Assembly: GCA_965229525.1 (NCBI GenBank)
Contig: OZ245886.1
Coordinates: 744,001 to 808,000 of the forward strand
Reading direction: 5' to 3'
Origin: HXMU1420-13 sp965229525
GTDB taxonomy: Bacteria > Bacteroidota > Rhodothermia > Balneolales > Balneolaceae
Length of the DNA stretch: 64,000 bases
Position numbers and translations under genes: made by a program. Position 1 is the stretch's first letter, and the number at the start of each line of letters is the position of its first letter. Below are positions 9,553 through 17,709 of this stretch, one piece after another. The notes beneath the pieces are model-generated. The model had not been told where the DNA came from. It worked only from the letters and a program-made list of their open reading frames with translations, and did no database searches.

Positions 9553-10089
9553 TTAAAACGGACTATTAAATGATTTAAATTTCAGAAAACCCTGATCTCT
9601 CTCCGAAATAATTGGATTTGAAATATAAAGTTCATTTTTAAAAGATGACCAGTGTATACCAGTATCATTATCAGGAGAGTATTCAGTTTCTACGAGATAT
9701 GTTAGCATCGAATCTTTTTCCGGAACAAAAAAACCATGGGCACAACCTTTTGGTATTAATATAGCTCTCCTGTTACTGTCGCTTAGCTCAAATTCGAAGA
9801 GTTTTCCATACACCTTAGAGTCTTTTCTTAGATCTATTACAAAGTCTCTTACAGAGCCGTAATTACAAAATACAATTTTAGAATGCTCATCTGGAGGTAA
9901 TTGAAAGTGAAATCCTCTAAACACCCCTGGTGATGACCATGTGTAATAGATTTCTTTTATGTGAAAATCGAAAGCATTCGTTTGATAAAATTTTGAATTA
10001 TAAGCTTTTACAAACCCACCCCTTTTATCCGAATGATTAAAGCTTTCAAGAAGAAAACACCCTGGAATTTCAGTTTCTAAGAATTTCAT
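9553..10089 (-). CDS. RmlC-like 4-keto-sugar 3,5-epimerase (AscE-like)
   Basis: A 178-aa cupin of the dTDP-4-dehydrorhamnose 3,5-epimerase family. Visible features are RGFHFQ with catalytic His61, GCAHGFFV near 115-122, and the Tyr137 region YSPDNDTGIHW that matches the catalytic tyrosine of RmlC. Because it lies inside a CDP-dideoxyhexose operon and no rmlA, rmlB or rmlD is present, I infer it acts on a CDP-linked 4-keto-3,6-dideoxy sugar, like the C5 epimerase of ascarylose synthesis, and not on a dTDP sugar. The gene abuts its neighbours on both sides. Confidence 0.8.
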   Translation of the reverse strand: MKFLETEIPGCFLLESFNHSDKRGGFVKAYNSKFYQTNAFDFHIKEIYYTWSSPGVFRGFHFQLPPDEHSKIVFCNYGSVRDFVIDLRKDSKVYGKLFEFELSDSNRRAILIPKGCAHGFFVPEKDSMLTYLVETEYSPDNDTGIHWSSFKNELYISNPIISERDQGFLKFKSFNSPF

Positions 10090-10098
10090 ACCTAGATA

Positions 10099-11415
10099 TT
10101 ACTGCGTCTTCTTTTCTATCAATTTTGAAATTACTTCTGCCATAAAATCGAACTGTGGCTCTCCTAAGCCTGGATAAACACCTATCCATAATGTTTGATT
10201 CATCACCACATCAGCATTTTTGATATCGCCAACCACTCGATAATTTACATTTTGATAAGCTGGCTGACGAAGTAAATTTCCGCCGAACAATAAGCGTGTT
10301 GCAATCTTATTTGATTCGAACTGACCAACCAATTCATTCCTGGTAAATGGCGCATTTTCTTTAACAGTTATTGGAAAGCCAAACCAGCTAGGTTTACTAT
10401 TCTTTGTTGCTTCAGGCAGAATTAAATATTCTTCAAACTGCTCCAGTTTTTTTCTTAAGTAGGTATAGTTCTCCCTTCTTCTTTCAATAAATCCATCAAG
10501 TTTCTTTAACTGGGATACACCAACAGCAGCTTGCATATCGGTTAACTTAAGATTATAACCTATATGGCTGTAGATATATTTATGATCGTATCCATAAGGT
10601 AATTCTCCAAGCTGCCATTCAAAACGTTTTCCACAGGTATTGTCAGTACCTGGTGGGCACCAACAATCTCTACCCCAATCCCTGAATGACTCGATAATAC
10701 GTTTCAATTTCACATGTTTACTCAAAACTGCACCGCCCTCGCCCATTGTAATATGATGAGCCGGATAAAAACTGACTGTAGATACATCACCAAAAGTACC
10801 CACCTTTTGCCCATTATACTCAGCGCCAAGTGCATCACAAGTATCCTCAACGACCCATAAGTTGTACTTTTCAGCAATTCTCATCACTTCGCCAATATCA
10901 AATGGATTTCCCAACGTATGGGCAACCATTATTGCTTTTGTTTTCTCTGAAATTGCCTCTTCTATCTTTGTAACATCGATATTATAAGTTGGTAATTCAG
11001 CATCAATAAATACAGGTACTAAACCATTCTGAATAATTGGATTTACTGTAGTAGGAAAGCCTTCAGCGGTAGTTATTACTTCATCACCGGGTTTTAATGC
11101 TCTATCCCCAAGCTGTGGACTAGTCAAAGCTGAAAGTGCGACTAGATTGGCGCTAGATCCAGAATTAACTAATGCACATACGCGGACTCCGAACCATTTT
11201 GCGAACTTTTTTTCAAACTCATCGGTGAATCTCCCTTCTGTTAACCAAAAATCGAGACTAGCATCCACCAAATATTCTAAATCTTCCGAATCAAAAACTT
11301 TACCGGATACCGGAATAGATGATTCACCTGGTATAAACTCTTTTTCTGGCCAGGTCGCTTTAAAATAATCCGGCAATAAGTCTTTAATCTGTTGTCTTTT
11401 TTCTTCTGAACTCAT
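10099..11415 (-). CDS. rfbH: CDP-6-deoxy-4-hexulose 3-dehydrase (E1), RfbH/DdhC
   Basis: A PMP-dependent, iron-sulfur C3 dehydrase of 3,6-dideoxyhexose synthesis. The four cluster cysteines follow C-x57-C-x-C-x7-C exactly. With the start at 11415 they fall at 193, 251, 253 and 261, which I recall as the numbering of the Yersinia enzyme and which supports this start over an ATG at 11439. The usual PLP lysine is replaced by histidine (SFYPAHHITMGEGG, His220), the hallmark of this dehydrase. The enzyme needs a reductase partner (DdhD/E3) to complete deoxygenation, and I see none in the window. It lies four bases after rfbG. Confidence 0.95.
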   Translation of the reverse strand: MSSEEKRQQIKDLLPDYFKATWPEKEFIPGESSIPVSGKVFDSEDLEYLVDASLDFWLTEGRFTDEFEKKFAKWFGVRVCALVNSGSSANLVALSALTSPQLGDRALKPGDEVITTAEGFPTTVNPIIQNGLVPVFIDAELPTYNIDVTKIEEAISEKTKAIMVAHTLGNPFDIGEVMRIAEKYNLWVVEDTCDALGAEYNGQKVGTFGDVSTVSFYPAHHITMGEGGAVLSKHVKLKRIIESFRDWGRDCWCPPGTDNTCGKRFEWQLGELPYGYDHKYIYSHIGYNLKLTDMQAAVGVSQLKKLDGFIERRRENYTYLRKKLEQFEEYLILPEATKNSKPSWFGFPITVKENAPFTRNELVGQFESNKIATRLLFGGNLLRQPAYQNVNYRVVGDIKNADVVMNQTLWIGVYPGLGEPQFDFMAEVISKLIEKKTQ

Positions 11416-11419
11416 AAAG

Positions 11420-12496
11420 TTAATTTTTTGAATAGTCATTAATGTCTTTTACACACATCTGATATACTTCTGATGGTGTTTTTTTACCTTCATAGAAGTC
11501 TTTATACCATGTGATCGTTCGGGTAACAGCTTCTTTCGCATCCCATTTTGGGCTCCATTTAAGCAATTGATATGCCTTTGAAATATCTAATTTTAAAAAT
11601 TTTGCTTCATGTGGATGATTCTCTACATCAAGTTCCCACAAGTCTTCTTCACCCCAAACTTCTGATGCCAAATCTGAAATCCATTCCACATTTTTGGCAT
11701 CGTTATTTTCAGGACCAAAATTCCAGGCGTCATCAGCATATGTTTCAGCATTGAAGCACTTTTGCGCAAGCACTAAATATCCTGATAGCGGTTCTAAAAC
11801 ATGCTGCCAGGGTCTAATTGCTAAGGGGTTTCTAATCTTCACTTTCGTGTTTGTTGTGGCACCACGAACTAAATCAGGAATTAATCGATCATCTGCCCAA
11901 TCGCCACCACCTATTACATTACCTGCTCGCGCGGAAGAAATTTTAGTATCAGAGTCTTGAAAAAATGATTTCCGATAGGAACTAATTGCTAATTCGGCGG
12001 CTCCTTTACTACTCGAGTATGGATCATATCCACCCATTGGATCTATTTCCCTATAACCGAATTCCCATTCTCGGTTTTCATAGCATTTATCCGTGGTAAT
12101 CATGACAGCAGATCGAACAGTTTGCACACTTCGAATAGCCTCGAGTACTTTAATTGTACCTATCACATTGGTTTCATAGGTCTCAATCGGCGTTTTATAT
12201 GATAATCTAACCAGCGGTTGCGCAGCTAGATGAAAAACAACATCTGGCTTTGCTTCAATAATTGATGAATTGAGAGTTTGAAAATCATTTATATCTGCTT
12301 CGATATAATGGATTTTCTCCTTAAGATTTGCAGCTTCAAATATGCTTGGGTTAGTAGGAACTTCATTTGAGTATCCTACTACTTTAGCTCCCATTTCAAG
12401 TAACCAGACAGTTAGCCAACTACCTTTAAAGCCTGTATTCCCGGTTAAAAAAACCTTCTTTCCATTCCAAAATTTTCTATCTACCAAACCTTCCAT
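11420..12496 (-). CDS. rfbG: CDP-glucose 4,6-dehydratase
   Basis: An extended short-chain dehydrogenase of about 358 aa. The NAD-binding motif LTGNTGFKGSW, the catalytic pattern YDPYSSSKGAAE, and ITTDKCYENREW are those of CDP-glucose 4,6-dehydratases (RfbG/DdhB). It converts CDP-glucose to CDP-4-keto-6-deoxyglucose, the substrate of the next enzyme RfbH. I chose the ATG at 12496, which overlaps rfbF by 16 bp. The longer in-frame extension from 12517 adds seven residues without family similarity. Confidence 0.95.
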   Translation of the reverse strand: MEGLVDRKFWNGKKVFLTGNTGFKGSWLTVWLLEMGAKVVGYSNEVPTNPSIFEAANLKEKIHYIEADINDFQTLNSSIIEAKPDVVFHLAAQPLVRLSYKTPIETYETNVIGTIKVLEAIRSVQTVRSAVMITTDKCYENREWEFGYREIDPMGGYDPYSSSKGAAELAISSYRKSFFQDSDTKISSARAGNVIGGGDWADDRLIPDLVRGATTNTKVKIRNPLAIRPWQHVLEPLSGYLVLAQKCFNAETYADDAWNFGPENNDAKNVEWISDLASEVWGEEDLWELDVENHPHEAKFLKLDISKAYQLLKWSPKWDAKEAVTRTITWYKDFYEGKKTPSEVYQMCVKDINDYSKN

Positions 12497-13248
12497 GGTG
12501 CTGTTCCTGAATCCCATTTATCTTCCAAATAGTTTTTATCTCGCAGTGTATCCATTGGTCTCCAAAAACCATCATGTGTAAACGCTGATATTTCTCTTTT
12601 TTCTGCCAACCTTTCCATCGGTTTACGCTCAAAAATGCTGCTATCATCATCTATTAAGTCTAATACTTCTGGTTCTAGTACAAAGTAGCCCCCGTTAATC
12701 CAACCTCCATCACCTTCAGGCTTTTCTTCGAATGAAGTTATTGTAGTGCCATCCATTTTAATAGCACCAAATCTACCAGCTGGTTGAACAGCCGTTACAG
12801 TAGCCCATTTATTTTTCGAGTTATGAAAATCTATTAATGATTTAACGTTTACATCACATACCCCATCGCCATAAGTCATACAAAATGTTTCGTTACCAAT
12901 ATATTCTTTAACTCTCTTAATTCGGCCACCTGTCATTGTATCATCACCGGTATCAACAATGGTAACCTTCCAAGGTTCAGAATTATTAGAGTGCACCTCC
13001 ATTTTATTCAAACTCATATCAAAGGTAATATTTGACATGTGAAGAAAATAATTGGCAAAATACTCTTTAATGATGTAGCCTTTATAACCAGCACAAATTA
13101 TAAACTCATTTACTCCATAGCTTGAATAAATTTTCATGATGTGCCATAAAATTGGCTTTCCACCAATTTCAACCATTGGTTTTGGCTTGGTTTGAGTTTC
13201 TTCGCTTAGCCTGGTTCCAAGTCCACCAGCTAGAATTACAGCTTTCAT
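12481..13248 (-). CDS. rfbF: Glucose-1-phosphate cytidylyltransferase
   Basis: A 255-aa nucleotidyltransferase. It begins MKAVILAGGLGTRLSEET, the nucleotide-binding loop, followed by KPKPMVEIGGKPILWHIMK and AGYKGYIIKEYF. These match RfbF/DdhA, which makes CDP-glucose from CTP and glucose-1-phosphate. It is the first biosynthetic gene of the cluster and commits glucose to the CDP-3,6-dideoxyhexose route. It lies 15 bp downstream of the winged-helix regulator gene, so both are probably on one transcript. Confidence 0.95.
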   Translation of the reverse strand: MKAVILAGGLGTRLSEETQTKPKPMVEIGGKPILWHIMKIYSSYGVNEFIICAGYKGYIIKEYFANYFLHMSNITFDMSLNKMEVHSNNSEPWKVTIVDTGDDTMTGGRIKRVKEYIGNETFCMTYGDGVCDVNVKSLIDFHNSKNKWATVTAVQPAGRFGAIKMDGTTITSFEEKPEGDGGWINGGYFVLEPEVLDLIDDDSSIFERKPMERLAEKREISAFTHDGFWRPMDTLRDKNYLEDKWDSGTAPWKVW

Positions 13249-13263
13249 GTAATTTGTGTCGCT

Positions 13264-13806
13264 TTAGTTGTTTGTTTGAATTTTATTTTCACTTGCATAT
13301 ATAAGCAATAAAGGCTCGTCAATTGTAAACTCATCGATAGAATTGAAAAGGATATAGCGTACCCTGCGTTGAATTTTCTTTTCAGCTTTTTTTATGAGGG
13401 TATTTAAATATACAACATCTAATTTTTCACCTATAATTATGAGGTCAACAATGTTTGAATCCAGACCTCGAGCCAAATCTCCTGTAAGAAATACAGATTC
13501 TACATCCCCTAATTTTGAAAGTACATTCTCTACGATCTTATCAATACCGAAATGCTTGATTGCTAAAGCATGAAGTTCTGAATACATGGGGAAGTTTCTA
13601 TTTACTTTATACATTTTTTTATTTCCCAGCTTTTCAGAAACAATAAAACCTGCATCTTCAAATCGATTCAACTCAACCCTAATTGAATTAGTATTTTCAT
13701 GAAATTCTTGTTCCAATCCCCTCAAATAAGCTTTGGATTCCGGATTAATGAAGAATCTTAATAATAATTTTAATCTCGTTTTGGACGAGATAAGAGCATC
13801 TAACAT
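13264..13806 (-). CDS. Winged-helix regulator fused to a degenerate nucleotidyltransferase-like domain
   Basis: A 180-aa protein at the head of the polysaccharide operon. Residues 1-72 form a winged helix (SKTRLKLLLRFF, then LRGLEQEFHENTNSIRVELNRFEDAGFIVSE with the recognition helix, then the wing GNKKMYKVN). Residues 100-150 resemble an MNT-type nucleotidyltransferase fold, but the usual GS-x10-DxD signature is altered: FLTGDLARG at 106-114, and NIVDLIIIG at 118-126 with the metal aspartates reduced. The second domain is therefore probably a sensor or a dead enzyme. A perfect inverted repeat lies 4 bp upstream of the start codon and suggests autoregulation. Whether it activates or represses the operon is unknown. 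Confidence 0.75.
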   Translation of the reverse strand: MLDALISSKTRLKLLLRFFINPESKAYLRGLEQEFHENTNSIRVELNRFEDAGFIVSEKLGNKKMYKVNRNFPMYSELHALAIKHFGIDKIVENVLSKLGDVESVFLTGDLARGLDSNIVDLIIIGEKLDVVYLNTLIKKAEKKIQRRVRYILFNSIDEFTIDEPLLLIYASENKIQTNN

Positions 13807-13810
13807 TCCT

Positions 13811-13837
13811 ACATTGAGTAAAATAATTACTCAATGT
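13811..13837 (-). promoter_or_regulatory. Perfect inverted repeat, likely operator of the polysaccharide regulator
   Basis: ACATTGAGTA (13811-13820) and TACTCAATGT (13828-13837) are perfect 10-bp inverted arms with a 7-bp spacer, 4 bp upstream of the regulator start codon. On the minus strand a TAACATTG box, one base off TAnnTTTG, overlaps the distal arm, so a bound protein could block the promoter. There is no T-run after the second arm that would make it a terminator. Confidence 0.6.
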
Positions 13838-13873
13838 TATACTTTATTTTTATAAAATGAAATTAAGAAATGA

Positions 13874-14401
13874 TTAAAGTCTTTCTATAAGAAGAATGGT
13901 TGATAATGTTGTTGCAATAGCTGAAATAGCTGGCGCAATAACACCTACATAATCTCGAAATGACGGTTTGCGTTTTACTCTTAAAATTACTGTATGATTA
14001 TTTTTTAAAGCAAAGGTCTGCATTTCAATAGGTAGAGGTTCTTCAAATCTGTAAGTAAATTCTGTCACATCAAATCTATTTTCATCTTCATTAAATTCAT
14101 TGATGTACACTTCAACACGTAACTTTGACCAATCTAGTCTCGTTTGTGTATCATTTATAGTATTAGGTCCGGTACCATATGTCATCAGTTCTAATAAAGT
14201 GGTACCTCTAGGAATTAAATATCTACCAGAACTTATATCCCCCCAAACATTTATAGAATCTGCTAATTCTCCAGGCTCTGCAATTCGAATTATGCGTGAA
14301 GCTTCTCTAAATTGTTGTGAAACTGGCGTTTGCCGCGACTGCCCATATACAGTAATTGTAGCCATTACTGTGAAAAGAAATACATAGGATAATTTTTTCA
14401 A
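13874..14401 (-). CDS. SLBB-domain envelope protein, polysaccharide export related
   Basis: A 175-aa protein with a signal peptide (KKLSYVFLFTVMATITVYG) and one SLBB (beta-grasp) domain: INVWGDISSGRYLIPRGTTLLELMTYG at about 50-76, the pattern found in Wza-type export proteins. It ends in a hydrophobic helix (VGVIAPAISAIATTLSTILL). It lacks the Poly_export domain of a full Wza channel, so it may be an accessory periplasmic partner. The start must be TTG at 14401, since an in-frame stop lies just upstream and no ATG precedes the signal peptide. It stands between the regulator and the phosphoesterase on the same strand. Confidence 0.65.
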   Translation of the reverse strand: MKKLSYVFLFTVMATITVYGQSRQTPVSQQFREASRIIRIAEPGELADSINVWGDISSGRYLIPRGTTLLELMTYGTGPNTINDTQTRLDWSKLRVEVYINEFNEDENRFDVTEFTYRFEEPLPIEMQTFALKNNHTVILRVKRKPSFRDYVGVIAPAISAIATTLSTILLIERL

Positions 14402-14446
14402 CGTCTTTGAAATTTGGTATCAGTAAACTTTTAATATAGGAATTTA

Positions 14447-15160
14447 TTATGCGTTAATTCGCATTAAGTGTTCTGCATTTTTCCGTGAGAAGCCCATTAT
14501 TTCCAGATCATTAACTACTTTCTCTAAATTATATGCTACTCTATGAAAACTATATGTATTATTGTCTGTATCGAGTAAACAATATGATGCTCGGTAATCA
14601 CCGTCTCTTGATTGACCTATACTGCCTGGGTTTATTAAATAGTTTCCATCGTTTTGTATGGAGGTTATGCCAAATGTTCGTGCAACAAATGCCGGTATAT
14701 GGGTATGCCCAACAAAACAAAACCTAGAGCTCAGAGTATTTAGCATATTTCTAATCTGAATCGCACTTTCCAGGTAATTCCAATTTAATGGGTTAATGGG
14801 GCTTGCATGTACTGCTAACCATGAACCATCTGTCGACTCGATTTTTACAGGAAGATCTCTTAACCATTTAATTTCAGAGCCTGATAGTATGTTCTTCGTT
14901 TGTTGAATCAATTTTCTGTTGGGATTTCTAAAATGCTTTTCTGTTAACTCACCTGTTACTCCTGCATCGTGATTACCTTTAACGCATTTCATTCCTGTAG
15001 ATGAGATTAATTCAATACATTCTTTAGGATGAGGCCCATAACCAACCATATCACCTAGACAGATAATCTCATCATAATCATAGGTTTTAATCTCTTCAAG
15101 TACTGACTCAAGTGCCGGTAGATTTGCATGAATATCTGATATCAATATAATTCTAGACAA
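14447..15160 (-). CDS. Calcineurin-like metallophosphoesterase (YfcE/MJ0936-like)
   Basis: A 237-aa soluble phosphoesterase with all metal-binding blocks: SDIHANLPAL (residues 7-16), LGDMVGYGPHP (about 36-46), KGNHDAG (about 60-66), GHTHIPA (about 150) and NPGSIGQSRDG (about 177). The family acts on phosphodiesters or phosphomonoesters, and no substrate can be assigned. It is divergent from the tyrosine-kinase gene with a 118-bp gap between them. A link to the polysaccharide genes is suggested only by position. Confidence 0.85.
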   Translation of the reverse strand: MSRIILISDIHANLPALESVLEEIKTYDYDEIICLGDMVGYGPHPKECIELISSTGMKCVKGNHDAGVTGELTEKHFRNPNRKLIQQTKNILSGSEIKWLRDLPVKIESTDGSWLAVHASPINPLNWNYLESAIQIRNMLNTLSSRFCFVGHTHIPAFVARTFGITSIQNDGNYLINPGSIGQSRDGDYRASYCLLDTDNNTYSFHRVAYNLEKVVNDLEIMGFSRKNAEHLMRINA

Positions 15161-15255
15161 TGTGGACTAAGATTCGTTCGAATTGCACAAATAGTGTTAG
15201 AAACAATTAGTGCAAAGTACGAATATAAAGAGATCAAATTGAACCAATAATTCTG

Positions 15256-15263
15256 TATATTTG
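15256..15263 (+). promoter_or_regulatory. -7 box of a Bacteroidota-type promoter before the chain-length/kinase gene
   Basis: TATATTTG is an exact match to TAnnTTTG, 15 bp upstream of the first ATG and 30 bp upstream of the second. No good -33 TTTG is seen at the usual spacing, so this is a sequence match only. Confidence 0.45.
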
Positions 15264-15278
15264 TAGCTTACTTTATTA

Positions 15279-17648
15279 ATGAAATTGATTTCAATGGGAG
15301 ACCATCTATCTCATCACAAAAATGGTATTAACGGTCAGAGTACTAACTATTCAGGAAATAAAAATTCTGACCAAGATATCGAGATCAATATATTTCGACT
15401 GTTAAATATACTACTACAAAGTAAGTGGATTCTAATCACCATTGTTCTAGTATTTACAATAGGATCGGGAATATTAGCTTATCTCCAGACTCCCGTGTAC
15501 AGCACTTCAGGTACTTTATTTATTAGTGAGAGTAAAAATAGGTACTCATATGCAGGTTCAGATTTATCAAACTTATTAACAACTACTTACGGAATTGGGG
15601 TTGGTTCAACAATTGCCAATGAACTGCAAATCTTGAATTCAAGAACTCTAAGTGAAGATCTTGCAGATAGTGTTATTGCTAAGAGATATGACGAAGAAGG
15701 AAATAAGCTTCCAATTCTTTGGAAAGACTATCCTAAGGATTCAACAGATATTTCCAGGAATTGGGTTTCAGGCAAAATTAGAGCTGCAATGACTGCTGAT
15801 CAGGTTAGTAGAAATACCGATTTGGTTCGCATTTCATTTGAAAGTTACTCCCCTTTTGAAGCCACTTATCTTACCAATTTAACTATGAATACCTATTCAA
15901 GGATTTCAACTCTTCAAAATAGGACAATGGCGACTTCTGCATTGTCTTTTTTAAGTGAAGAGAAAGAAAACTTTGAACGAGAACTTATTCTAATGGAAGA
16001 TAGCTTAGAGAGATTTATGGATAGAACTCAACTTCTTGATGTAAATGTGCAGACAAGAAAAGTAATTGAGAACATTGCAGCATTTGAGACTCAAAAACAA
16101 GACCTGGAAGTTAGATTAGTGGCTGTAAACTCGAATATTGAAATACTACAGGAACAATTAGATGAGATTAAGCCTGAGTTAAGTAGACAGTTTGCAGCAA
16201 GTATTCCAACTTTAGTTGAGAGGTATCAATACGAAATTTCCGAATTAAAGACTGAAAAGTTCTTGCTTCTGTCAAATAATCCTTCATTGCGAAATGAAAC
16301 TGATAATCCCCGAATTCTTAATATTGATCGGCGCGTTAAGGAACTGGAAACAGAAATTGAACGATTAACTGATCAAATCATCAATTCTGAATCAGAGTTA
16401 TTTTTAACCTTTTTGGCAAGAGATAACATTGGCATTGGACAACGTATTATTGATATTTCAACTCAACTTATTGACAGACAGATTCAACAGTCTCAGTTTA
16501 AATCTCAAATAAACGTTATTGATGATAGACTAAAAGATCTGAATGCAAATATTGAAGCACTTCCATCGGAAATGATTCAGCTTGCTCGTATTAGAAGAGA
16601 TGTGAAAATTAATGAAGATCTCTACATGCTTGTTTCTAATCAATATTCTGAAATGAGTTTGTGGGAGAGAACCCAATTCGGAATGGGCCGCCCTCTCGAT
16701 TTCGCAATAATTTCTAATAATCCAATTAGACCTCAAGAAACAATTTGGGTTGTGATTGGATTTTTACTTGGTGGAATTATCGGGATTGGCTTCATACTTA
16801 TCAGGGAGGCACTAAATGATAAAATAAACTCGACAGACACATTAAAAAGCTTTAGGTATCCATTTCTGGGAGCAATTCCTGATTTCAAAATTTTAAATAA
16901 TTTAAATCCGCTAGAGAGAACCCAGATCGATGACAGATCTGTTTCCAATCAGTTAATCACTTTTCTGGACCATATTTCTCCATTATCAGAAGCTTATCGT
17001 CGTCTTAGAATTAATGTTGTTTATGCTAATCCAGATAAGCATTACAATGTAATAATGGTAACTTCTGCTAACAAAGGAGAGGGTAAGAGCACAGTGGCTG
17101 CTAATCTAGCCGTAACCTTTTCTGAAGCAGAAAAATCTGTATTAGTAATCGATTTAGATTTGCGAAGACCAACTCAGCATAAAGTATTTGGTGAAAATAG
17201 AGAACCAGGACTAACTGAGACTTTATTTGAAACTGTTAGCCTTAGCAAAATTATCAACTCTACAGTTGCACCAAATGTTGATTTATTAACGGTAGGTAAG
17301 AAAACCCCCGAACCAGCAACAGTTCTTGATAGTAAACGCCTTAAACAGCTAATTGATAAGCTTAAAGATCGTTATGATCATATTATTTTGGATACAGCAC
17401 CTTATGGTATTATCTCTGATTCCGCTTCATTACTTCGTCTAGTTGATGGTTTGGTAATTGTCTCGAGGTTTAATACTACAACAAAGCAAGAATTAGAATT
17501 CACACTTGATGGTTTAAGTCACTTACAAGCCGATGTTCTCGGATTAGTTCTTAATGCTTTTGACCCTGAAAAAAGTACCGACTACTACACAAATTACTCG
17601 TACTACAAGAGAACCTATTATTCTGAGTATTACAAAGAAGAGTCTTAA
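15279..17648 (+). CDS. Polysaccharide co-polymerase and tyrosine autokinase (Wzc type)
   Basis: An inner-membrane protein of 789 aa. The N-terminal Wzz domain has a first transmembrane helix near residues 50-70 (WILITIVLVFTIGSGILAYL), a long coiled-coil periplasmic part at about 230-400, and a second helix near 488-508. The cytosolic BY-kinase follows: Walker A SANKGEGKSTVAANLA near 592-607, Walker A' VLVIDLDLRRP near 624-634, and a C-terminal tyrosine cluster (about nine Tyr in the last 20 residues) for autophosphorylation. It controls polymer length and export. The start could also be the ATG at 15294. It faces away from the minus-strand cluster. Confidence 0.93.
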   Translation: MKLISMGDHLSHHKNGINGQSTNYSGNKNSDQDIEINIFRLLNILLQSKWILITIVLVFTIGSGILAYLQTPVYSTSGTLFISESKNRYSYAGSDLSNLLTTTYGIGVGSTIANELQILNSRTLSEDLADSVIAKRYDEEGNKLPILWKDYPKDSTDISRNWVSGKIRAAMTADQVSRNTDLVRISFESYSPFEATYLTNLTMNTYSRISTLQNRTMATSALSFLSEEKENFERELILMEDSLERFMDRTQLLDVNVQTRKVIENIAAFETQKQDLEVRLVAVNSNIEILQEQLDEIKPELSRQFAASIPTLVERYQYEISELKTEKFLLLSNNPSLRNETDNPRILNIDRRVKELETEIERLTDQIINSESELFLTFLARDNIGIGQRIIDISTQLIDRQIQQSQFKSQINVIDDRLKDLNANIEALPSEMIQLARIRRDVKINEDLYMLVSNQYSEMSLWERTQFGMGRPLDFAIISNNPIRPQETIWVVIGFLLGGIIGIGFILIREALNDKINSTDTLKSFRYPFLGAIPDFKILNNLNPLERTQIDDRSVSNQLITFLDHISPLSEAYRRLRINVVYANPDKHYNVIMVTSANKGEGKSTVAANLAVTFSEAEKSVLVIDLDLRRPTQHKVFGENREPGLTETLFETVSLSKIINSTVAPNVDLLTVGKKTPEPATVLDSKRLKQLIDKLKDRYDHIILDTAPYGIISDSASLLRLVDGLVIVSRFNTTTKQELEFTLDGLSHLQADVLGLVLNAFDPEKSTDYYTNYSYYKRTYYSEYYKEES

Positions 17649-17709
17649 TAACTCATATTTGAGATTCTGTTTACAAAATTGTTATCAGAATTAGCTATTA
17701 GGTTTACAG

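Noticed and set aside
9553..10089. RmlC of dTDP-rhamnose synthesis
   Set aside because: rmlA, rmlB and rmlD are missing, and the gene lies between rfbH and a CDP-dideoxysugar-type reductase, so a CDP-linked substrate is more likely.
17649..17709. Terminator after the tyrosine-kinase gene
   Set aside because: A 6-bp stem (ATTCTG/CAGAAT) has a long loop and no T-run, so it is too weak to call.
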